From Microbacterium arborescens (GTDB lineage: Bacteria; Actinomycetota; Actinomycetes; Actinomycetales; Microbacteriaceae), in contig QNUV01000041.1 in the NCBI GenBank assembly GCA_003339645.1, positions 930,001 to 994,000 on the forward strand: a DNA stretch of 64,000 bases, read 5' to 3'. A model generated the notes under the pieces. That model did no database searches, was not told the origin of the DNA, and worked only from the letters and a program-made list of their open reading frames with translations. Positions 58,702-64,000 of the stretch are shown in pieces (position 1 is the stretch's first letter; every line of letters begins with the position of its first letter). Both the position numbers and the translations under genes were made by a program.

Positions 58702-59181
58702 TTACCCACCGGGGGCGAGTCGGGAGAGCAGCTCGGCGAGCTGCGCCTGCTCGCCGTCCGAGAGCGGCGCGAGCACCGCACGCTCGGTCTCCAGATGGTC
58801 CGGGAGCACGCGTTCGACGACGGCGCGACCGTGCGCGGTCAGCCGGACGATCTTGCCACGGCCGTCCGCGGGGTCGGGATGGCGGCTGACGTAGCCGAGG
58901 CCCTCGAGTCGGTTCAGCCGCTGTGCGACAGCACTGGAGGTGATCATGGCATCCGCGGCGAGTGCGGCCGGCGTCAGCTCATAGGGCGCCCCCTGCCGGA
59001 TCAGGGTCGCGAGGACGTCGAAGGTCGCGGCGTCGATGCCGTGGCTCACGAAGGTCGCGGCGAGCCGCGCGTCGACGGATGCGGCGGCCCGCCCGAGTCG
59101 CCCGATGACGGCCATCGGGCTCACGTCGAGGCCGGGCTTCTCGCGCGCCCATTGTTCGAGGATCCGATCCACATGGTCCAT
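58702..59181 (-). CDS. MarR family transcriptional regulator
   Basis: Winged-helix dimeric regulator of 159 residues. The MarR fold is seen in ATFDVLATLIRQGAPYELTPAALAADAMITSSAVAQRLNRLEGLGYVSRHPDPADGRGKIVRLTAHGRAVVE, with the wing at DGRGK. ATG 59181 follows a TAGGAT -10 box by only six bases on the minus strand, so its mRNA may be leaderless. The gene is divergent from an EamA transporter gene, with palindromes between them, which suggests it represses itself and the transporter until a ligand binds. Confidence 0.93.
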   Translation of the reverse strand: MDHVDRILEQWAREKPGLDVSPMAVIGRLGRAAASVDARLAATFVSHGIDAATFDVLATLIRQGAPYELTPAALAADAMITSSAVAQRLNRLEGLGYVSRHPDPADGRGKIVRLTAHGRAVVERVLPDHLETERAVLAPLSDGEQAQLAELLSRLAPGG

Positions 59182-59196
59182 CCCGCGATCCTAGTC

Positions 59197-59232
59197 GCTA
59201 AGCGCTTCGCTATAGTGGCTAAGTGCTTAGCC
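59197..59232. promoter_or_regulatory. Two palindromic operators for the divergent MarR/EamA genes
   Basis: The 41-base gap holds two related palindromes. GCTAAGCGCTTCGC (59197-59210) is imperfect. GGCTAAG-TG-CTTAGCC (59217-59232) has perfect 7-base arms and covers the GTG start of the transporter. A plus-strand -10 box TATAGT (59211-59216) lies between them, and a minus-strand TAGGAT (59188-59193) flanks the first. This is the expected design of a MarR autoregulatory operator; ligand and contacts are inferred. Confidence 0.8.
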
Positions 59233-60131
59233 ATCGAGTCGCTCTCGTCGCCCTGACCGCCATCGCCCCCGTCGTCTGGGGAACCACATACCTCACCACG
59301 ACGACGTTCCTCCCGCCGGGGCATCCCCTGCTGATCGCGACGGTGCGCGCCCTGCCGGCGGGACTGATCCTGCTCCTCGCCGCCCGGCGGCTGCCCACCG
59401 GATCGTGGTGGTGGCGTTCCTGGGTTCTCGGCGCCCTGAACTTCACCGCGTTCTTCGGGTGTCTCTTCGTCGCCGCCGACCGGCTTCCCGGAGGTGTCGC
59501 CGCCGTCGTCGGCGGCATCCAGCCGCTCCTCGTGGCGGTGCTCGGGTGGCGGATGCTGTCGGAGCGCCTCACCGTCGTCACGGTCGTCGCAGGCGCCGCC
59601 GGGGTCGTCGGCGTCGGGCTCATCGTCGCGCCGGGCGGCGCCGACCTCGACCCGGTCGGCATTGCGGCGGCGCTGGGCGGGGCCGTCTCGATGGCCGTCG
59701 GGACGGTGCTGACCAAGCGCTGGGGCTCCGCTCAGCCGCCCCTCGCGATGACGGCGTGGCAGCTGGTGACCGGCGGGCTCATGCTCGCGATGCTCACGTT
59801 TCTCGTCGAGCCGCTCCCGGACGCGCTCCCCTCGGTGAGCGAGCTGGGCGCCTACGCATACCTCACGCTCATCGGCACCGCCCTCGCCTACGTGCTGTGG
59901 TTCCGGGGCGTGCGATCGCTGCCGACGCGCCTGCCCGCCTTCGTCGGACTGCTGAGCCCCGTCGTGGCCGTGCTGCTCGGGCTGATCGTCGCGGGAGAGA
60001 CCCTGAGCGCGCTGCAAGCCATCGGCTTGGTGGCGGTGCTCGCATCGGTCACCGCTGCTGTGGCGCAGCCGCGCCCGAAAGCGACACCCGTACCCCCGGT
60101 GGGACTCGAACCCACACTGAAGCGATTTTAA
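59223..60131 (+). CDS. EamA/DMT family transporter
   Basis: Ten-span drug/metabolite transporter of 302 residues with two EamA repeats (about 5-135 and 145-280). Typical segments are APVVWGTTYLTTTTFLPPGHPLLIATVRALPAG and, in repeat 2, AYLTLIGTALAYVLWFRGVRSLP. The substrate is unknown; relatives export amino acids or other metabolites. The start GTG is six bases after TATAGT, suggesting a leaderless mRNA. The last 13 residues or so (PPVGLEPTLKRF) are read from the antisense strand of a tRNA gene, so the true family domain ends before them. Confidence 0.88.
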   Translation: MLSHRVALVALTAIAPVVWGTTYLTTTTFLPPGHPLLIATVRALPAGLILLLAARRLPTGSWWWRSWVLGALNFTAFFGCLFVAADRLPGGVAAVVGGIQPLLVAVLGWRMLSERLTVVTVVAGAAGVVGVGLIVAPGGADLDPVGIAAALGGAVSMAVGTVLTKRWGSAQPPLAMTAWQLVTGGLMLAMLTFLVEPLPDALPSVSELGAYAYLTLIGTALAYVLWFRGVRSLPTRLPAFVGLLSPVVAVLLGLIVAGETLSALQAIGLVAVLASVTAAVAQPRPKATPVPPVGLEPTLKRF

Positions 60132-60163
60132 GTCGCCTGCCTCTGCCATTGGGCTACGGGGGC
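60091..60163 (-). tRNA. tRNA with Leu(TAA) anticodon, short variable loop
   Basis: A complete 73-base cloverleaf on the minus strand: acceptor GCCCCCG/CGGGGGT with discriminator A73, a 3-bp D stem, anticodon stem GGCGA/TCGCT with loop CTTAAAA (anticodon TAA at 60128-60130), variable loop TCAGT of five bases, T arm GTGGG-TTCGAGT-CCCAC. CCA is not encoded. The anticodon reads UUA (Leu), yet leucine tRNAs normally have a long variable arm, absent here. Similar genes in other actinobacteria are, as I recall, annotated as tRNA-Leu. The acceptor specificity is therefore uncertain. Confidence 0.85.
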
Positions 60164-60177
60164 CCGCCCCCACGTTA

Positions 60178-60353
60178 CCGGCCCCACACCACCCCCTCAC
60201 CTGGCAGCTCGCGCCCACTCACAACCCGCGAAGGGGCGCGACCCGCCAACCCAACCCGCAGCCGGCCCCACACCACCCCCTCACCGGGCAGCACACGCCC
60301 ACTCACAACCCGCGAAGGGGCGCAACCTGCCAACCCAACCCGCAGCCGGCCCC
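60178..60353. repeat. 84-bp tandem repeat, 2.1 copies
   Basis: Units begin CCGGCCCCACACCACC at 60178 and 60262, and an eight-base third start lies at 60346. The two full units differ at only a few positions. They contain GGCAGC, CCCACTCACAACCCGCGAAGGGGCG and CCAACCCAACCCGCAG segments. The unit is a multiple of three, so open frames run through by chance. It separates the tRNA gene from the ndh terminator. Confidence 0.88.
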
Positions 60354-60365
60354 TGAGCAGAAACG

Positions 60366-60402
60366 ATGAGGCCCCCGTCACCGTGCGGTGCGGGGGCCTC
60401 AT
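60366..60402 (-). terminator. Strong terminator after ndh
   Basis: A 12-bp inverted repeat (60366-60377 with 60391-60402), rich in C and G, with a 13-base loop, lies 12 bases beyond the ndh stop. On the minus strand it is followed by CGTTTCTG, a short U-rich tract. It resembles an intrinsic terminator. Confidence 0.88.
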
Positions 60403-60414
60403 GGCAGCTGGGTG

Positions 60415-61863
60415 TCAGCTCGCGTTGACCTTGTTGTCCTTCTCGGCCGGGGCCACCGCTGCAGCGCCCTCGTCCTTCGCCACGCTCTTGGGGTCGATCG
60501 GCGGCTGCGGGTTCTCCGCGGCCGGCTGCGCGGGGCGCGGACGCGCGGCGAACTCCTCGAACGCGGCGCGCGGGGTGAGCGTGCCCTGGAGCGCGACGTT
60601 GTCGCGACCGAGCCAGAAGTTCATCCACCAGTCGCCGACGACGCGCCACTTGCGCTCCCACGAGGGCATCGCGAGGCCGTGGTAGCCGCGGTGCGCGACC
60701 CAGGCGAAGAAGCCCTTGATCGCGATCTTGCCCGACTGGAACACGCCGTTGCCGAGGCCGAGACCTGCGACGGCACCGAGGTTCTTGTGGAAGTACTCGC
60801 GCGGCGTCTCACCACGGAGCACCGCGACGAGGTTCTTCGCGAGCAGCTTCGCCTGACGGACCGCGTGCTGCGCGTTGGGAACGCAGTACCCGCCGACACC
60901 GCCGCCGCTCAGGTCGGGAACGGCCGAGATGTCGCCGGCGGCCCAGGCGCCCTCGACGATCTCCTCGGGCGTGCCCACGCGGAGGTCGGCGCGTGTGCGG
61001 ATGCGGCCGCGCTCCTCGACGGGCAGGTCGCTGCCGCGGACGACGGTCGGGTTAGCCATCACACCGGCGGTCCAGATGATCACGTCGGTCGGGATGACCT
61101 CGCCGGTCGACAGGGCGACATTGCCGCCCTCGGCGCCCTGAACCTGCGTGTCGAGGTGCACGTTGGCACCCTTCTTCGCGAGGTCCTTCAGCACCCACTG
61201 GCTCGTCTCGAGCGAGACCTCCGGCATGATGCGGCCCATGGCCTCGATAAGGTGGAAGTGCGTGTCCTCGAAGCGCAGCTGGGGGTAGCTCTTCAGCAGC
61301 GACGACGCCATCGCACGCAGCTCGGCGAAGACCTCGATGCCCGCGAAGCCGCCGCCGACGACGACGACCGTCAGCAGACGGTCACGCTCGGGACCGGCCG
61401 GCAGGTTCGCCGCGCGGTCGAAGTTGGTGAGGATGCGGTCGCGGATCGCCATGGCCTCTTCGACCGTCTTCAGGCCGATCGCGTTGTCGGCGATGCCCGG
61501 GATCGGGAAGGTGCGCGAAACGGCGCCGGCGGTCACGACGATCTGGTCGTAACGGTGCTCCCACGGCTCGCCCTCAGCGGGCGTGATCGTGGCGACCTTG
61601 TTCGCGTGGTCGATCTTCGTGACCTTGGCGTTGACGACGTTCGTCCGCTTGAGGTGACGGCGGAGACCCACGACGACGTGGCGGCCCTCGATCTCACCGG
61701 CGGCCACCTCGGGGAGGAACGGCTGGTAGGTCATGTACGGCAGCGGGTCGACGATGGTGACCTCGGCCTCACCCTTACGGAGGTGCTTCTCGAGCTTCCA
61801 CGCAGTGTAGAAGCCGGCGTAGCCGCCACCGACGACGAGGATCTGGGGCACAGATGTGGACAC
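60415..61863 (-). CDS. ndh: Type II NADH dehydrogenase (NDH-2)
   Basis: Membrane-associated flavoprotein of 482 residues that passes electrons from NADH to quinone without pumping protons. The FAD fold VPQILVVGGGYAGFYTAWKL opens the protein. The NADH fold LLTVVVVGGGFAGIEVFAELRAM comes near residue 170, and the second FAD segment near DGIWAAGDISAVPDL-type sequence follows GAWAAGDIS. The C terminus has a likely amphipathic membrane helix (FQSGKIAIKGFFAWVAHRGYHGLAMP) and a Pro/Ala-rich tail. GTG 61863 with an AAGGAG site about 12 bases upstream is chosen; longer upstream frames lack support. Confidence 0.94.
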   Translation of the reverse strand: MSTSVPQILVVGGGYAGFYTAWKLEKHLRKGEAEVTIVDPLPYMTYQPFLPEVAAGEIEGRHVVVGLRRHLKRTNVVNAKVTKIDHANKVATITPAEGEPWEHRYDQIVVTAGAVSRTFPIPGIADNAIGLKTVEEAMAIRDRILTNFDRAANLPAGPERDRLLTVVVVGGGFAGIEVFAELRAMASSLLKSYPQLRFEDTHFHLIEAMGRIMPEVSLETSQWVLKDLAKKGANVHLDTQVQGAEGGNVALSTGEVIPTDVIIWTAGVMANPTVVRGSDLPVEERGRIRTRADLRVGTPEEIVEGAWAAGDISAVPDLSGGGVGGYCVPNAQHAVRQAKLLAKNLVAVLRGETPREYFHKNLGAVAGLGLGNGVFQSGKIAIKGFFAWVAHRGYHGLAMPSWERKWRVVGDWWMNFWLGRDNVALQGTLTPRAAFEEFAARPRPAQPAAENPQPPIDPKSVAKDEGAAAVAPAEKDNKVNAS

Positions 61864-61894
61864 GTTCGGAAGAACTCCTTGATCGGGGGCTCGG

Positions 61895-63160
61895 CTAGCG
61901 CGACGCGCGGGCCGATCGGATGCGCCGGACAGCAGCAGTGACGCCGAGCGCCACCAGTATAGCGGCCATGGTCGCACCCACGAGCGGGACGGTCCCGTAC
62001 AGCAGCGTATTCATGCTCGGCAGCAGCGGCGAACCGGCTTCAGACGGAGGGTCCGCGGCAGGGAGCTCCGGAAGCGCGATCGGCGAGGTCGTGGGCTGCG
62101 GTGCGGGCGCCTGCTCCGCCCGGCGGTAGATGCGCACCCATTCCGCGAGATCGCCCATCGGGTTCTCCGACACGGCCGGAACGGCGGCGGTCACCGCGGC
62201 CGCGGCATCCAGCAGCCCGTATCCGTAGAGCGGGTCGGGCTTCGCCGAGACGCCGGGCACCGCGCGGGCGGTCTTGATGATGCGGTTGATGACGTTGTTC
62301 GCGTCGAGCCCGGGGTGCGCCGAGCGCACCAGCGCCGCGACGCCCGCGACGATCGGGGCTGCCCCGCTGGTTCCGTCCCACACCACGATCCGGCCGTCGG
62401 CGGACACCCCGAGCAGGCCCTCGCTCGGCGCCGAGATGCCGATCGTGATGCCCTGCGTCGACGCCTCCTGGCTCGCGACTCCGCCGCGGTCGACACCGCC
62501 GACGGTGAGAACACCCGGGATCGTCGCCGGCGCCCCGACGCGGTCGGTGCCGGTCCCCCGGTTGCCGGCGGCGACGACGACCACGACGTCGTGGTCGTAC
62601 GCGTACTGGAAGGCCGTGTCCCACGACGGGTCCCATTCGAGCAGGTTCGTCGTGAAGGAGAGGTTGATGACGTCGGCGCCCTGGTCTACGGCCCACGTCA
62701 TGGCGTCGGCGACCTGCGTGGCGAACGGGATGTCGGAGGCGCCGCCGAATCCGATCGACAGCGACAGCAGCTTCGCTTCGGGTGCCACCCCGATCATCCC
62801 GGCATCGGGCCCCGTGCCGCGGGATGCCGCCAGCGAGGCGACCCAGCTGCCGTGGTCGCGGTCGTCGCCTCCCACCGGAGTGCGGCCGTCGGCGCTGCCC
62901 GAGCCCGAGAAGTCCGCTCCCGCGCTGACCGCCCCCTCGAATTCGGCCGGTCCACGTCCGATGCCGGTGTCGATGACCGCGATGGTCGTACCCGCACCGC
63001 GTGTGGTCTGCCACGCCGTGCGGATGCCGTAGTCGTCGAGCCAGTACTCCGCCTGACGCGCCGGATCCGTCGGGGGCACCACCGCACCGGCCGTCGCCGC
63101 GGTGACGACGAGCACGCCGACGGCGGTCGCGCGCAGGAATCGCCCGACGCGCCGGGTCAC
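61895..63160 (-). CDS. S8 family serine peptidase (mycosin-like), membrane-anchored
   Basis: Secreted, membrane-held subtilisin of 421 residues. An N-terminal signal/anchor (about 8-30) is followed by the S8 domain with Asp in AVIDTGIGRG, His in DHGSWVASLAASR, the oxyanion Asn in VVVAAGNRGTGTD and Ser in GTSGAAPIVAG. A Pro/Ala-rich linker and a C-terminal span (VGATMAAILVALGVTAAV) with a basic tail follow, as in mycosins of type VII secretion. No ESX genes are in view. The start GTG overlaps the DUF501 stop as GTGA. Confidence 0.9.
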   Translation of the reverse strand: MTRRVGRFLRATAVGVLVVTAATAGAVVPPTDPARQAEYWLDDYGIRTAWQTTRGAGTTIAVIDTGIGRGPAEFEGAVSAGADFSGSGSADGRTPVGGDDRDHGSWVASLAASRGTGPDAGMIGVAPEAKLLSLSIGFGGASDIPFATQVADAMTWAVDQGADVINLSFTTNLLEWDPSWDTAFQYAYDHDVVVVVAAGNRGTGTDRVGAPATIPGVLTVGGVDRGGVASQEASTQGITIGISAPSEGLLGVSADGRIVVWDGTSGAAPIVAGVAALVRSAHPGLDANNVINRIIKTARAVPGVSAKPDPLYGYGLLDAAAAVTAAVPAVSENPMGDLAEWVRIYRRAEQAPAPQPTTSPIALPELPAADPPSEAGSPLLPSMNTLLYGTVPLVGATMAAILVALGVTAAVRRIRSARASR

Positions 63161-63675
63161 GCGGCCACCCGGGGGTTCGCGCAGCTGCACCGCTCGGGCG
63201 ACCACGTGGATCGCTCGAGCGCGAGGTCGCCGATGGGGTTGACCCCGGGCCCTGCCGCGAGGGCGTGGGCGGCGACGGCGTGCAGGCACTTGACGCGCGT
63301 CGGCATGCCCCCGGCCGAGATGCCAGCGATCTCTTCGACCTCCCCGTACGCGGCGCGGTCGGCGAGGTACTGCTCGTGGGCGCGCCGATAGGCCGCGGCG
63401 ATGTCGGGGTCATCAGCCAGCAGGTCGGAGAGCTCCCGCATGACATGGGTCGCTTCGAGCGCCGACATCGCGGCGGTGGCACCGGGGTGGGTGAGGTAGT
63501 AGAACGTCGGGAACGGCGTGCCGTCGGGCAGCCGCGGCTCGGTCGACACGACCGTCGGATTGCCGCACACGCACCGCGCCGCGATCCCCACCACGCCGCG
63601 CATCGGGCGTCCCAGCTGCTCGCGCATGACCTCGAGGTCGGCGTCGGTCGCGGGCGTCAGAGCGGGAGCAGTCAC
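63157..63675 (-). CDS. DUF501 domain-containing protein
   Basis: A 172-residue actinobacterial protein of the DUF501 family. It includes QLGRPMRGVVGIAARCVCGNPTVVSTEPRLPDGTPFPTFYYLTHPGATAAMSALEATHVMREL and the CLHAVAAHALAAGPGVNPIGD segment. Four Cys (RCVCG, KCLH, CSC) may hold a metal. The family usually lies after ftsB/divIC and before an exopolyphosphatase gene; here the S8 protease takes that downstream place. Start is GTG 63675. Function unknown. Confidence 0.9.
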   Translation of the reverse strand: MTAPALTPATDADLEVMREQLGRPMRGVVGIAARCVCGNPTVVSTEPRLPDGTPFPTFYYLTHPGATAAMSALEATHVMRELSDLLADDPDIAAAYRRAHEQYLADRAAYGEVEEIAGISAGGMPTRVKCLHAVAAHALAAGPGVNPIGDLALERSTWSPERCSCANPRVAA

Positions 63676-63731
63676 CCTGACAGGCTACCGTCCGCCGCCG
63701 GCTGACTCCTGGGGCGGCACGGCACCGGTGC

Positions 63732-64000
63732 TCACGGGGCGGTGGCGGCCGTACGCGCGGATCCGCTGGTCACGACCGACCGCACGAACTGCGACATCCA
63801 GTCGGTGCGGGTACGTTCGACGTCGCTCGAGACTGCCGCCGGATCATCGGGCAGCGCGGATGCCGGGAGATCGTCGTCGATGAGGTAGACGACTTCGCCG
63901 GGGCGAACGTAATAGAGCCGCTCGCGCGCCTGCGTCATGATGAACGCCGGATCGCGCCACTGCTCGCGCTCGGCGGAGAGAGCGTCGACCTCGTCCTGAC
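63732..64000 (-). CDS. Septum formation initiator family protein (FtsB/DivIC-like), partial
   Basis: The C-terminal about 90 residues of a division protein running off the right edge. The visible part reads QDEVDALSAEREQWRDPAFIMTQARERLYYVRPGEVVYLIDDDL, the conserved post-coiled-coil end of FtsB/DivIC proteins, then a poorly conserved acidic tail. The membrane span and coiled coil lie outside the window. FtsB-like proteins bridge FtsL and FtsQ at the division site. Its position before DUF501 is a known actinobacterial arrangement (usually downstream of eno). Confidence 0.87.
   Translation of the reverse strand, partial: QDEVDALSAEREQWRDPAFIMTQARERLYYVRPGEVVYLIDDDLPASALPDDPAAVSSDVERTRTDWMSQFVRSVVTSGSARTAATAP

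Noticed and set aside
60175-60402. Minus-strand open frame of 75 codons with two repeated 28-residue blocks
   Set aside because: It simply translates the 84-bp tandem repeat, begins inside the ndh terminator hairpin, has no ribosome site and matches no protein type.

Overview
The window is a gene-dense, very GC-rich (about 70 % by eye) actinobacterial chromosome segment. Many start codons are GTG and neighbouring genes often overlap by ATGA or GTGA. Lineage-restricted families (DUF6264, DUF6226, DUF4245, DUF4307, DUF501) and the gene neighbourhoods point to Microbacteriaceae, most likely Microbacterium; this is an inference from gene content. I see no prophage, insertion sequence, CRISPR array or rRNA operon, so this is mostly core chromosome with a few patchy accessory stretches.

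Layout. 1-11.1 kb (minus strand): two complete or near-complete dipeptide/oligopeptide ABC importers, each with its binding-protein gene first and a strong hairpin between that gene and the first permease. 11.4-14.5 kb (plus): an M24 peptidase, an M20 peptidase and an Lrp/AsnC regulator, overlapping and divergent from importer 2; together these look like a peptide uptake and hydrolysis unit. 14.5-20.0 kb: a CPBP membrane protease, then gcvT-gcvH-gcvP on the minus strand behind a tandem glycine riboswitch. 20.1-27.9 kb: a CvpA-trypsin membrane protease, divergent from a NAD de novo operon (nrtR regulator, nadA, nadB, nadC, a cysteine desulfurase of the nadS type, then a glycosyltransferase). 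28.0-36.4 kb: an efflux pump, a 41-residue Cys-rich peptide, a DJ-1 protein, two alcohol-dehydrogenase-like proteins, small Cys-rich and acidic proteins of unknown function, Dps and YchF. 36.4-39.5 kb: an exonuclease, a DUF222-HNH nuclease gene broken by a 13-bp tandem duplication with a LexA-type box over its first ATG, decayed repeat DNA, and a DUF6226 gene. 39.6-51.1 kb: rmuC, glpX, fba, DUF6264, ispH, xseA-xseB-DUF4245, carbonic anhydrase, fumC and a two-component pair. 51.1-64 kb: PhoH, UppS, hemolysin III, DUF4307-greA, ilvA, AI-2E transporter, LemA, a divergent MarR/EamA pair with overlapping operators, a tRNA with a Leu(TAA) anticodon but a short variable loop, an 84-bp tandem repeat, ndh, an S8 protease, DUF501 and the end of an ftsB/divIC-like gene.

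Regulation visible in the sequence: glycine-responsive control of glycine cleavage; probable ADP-ribose/NAD-responsive control of NAD synthesis; probable SOS control of the broken HNH nuclease; autoregulated, apparently leaderless MarR/EamA promoters; and hairpins that would adjust binding protein to permease ratios. I did not find one large, clearly undescribed multi-gene system. The best leads are the duplication-frameshifted SOS-box HNH gene with decayed 3' repeat, the anomalous tRNA convergent with and overlapping the EamA gene, and the uncharacterised Cys-rich small proteins.
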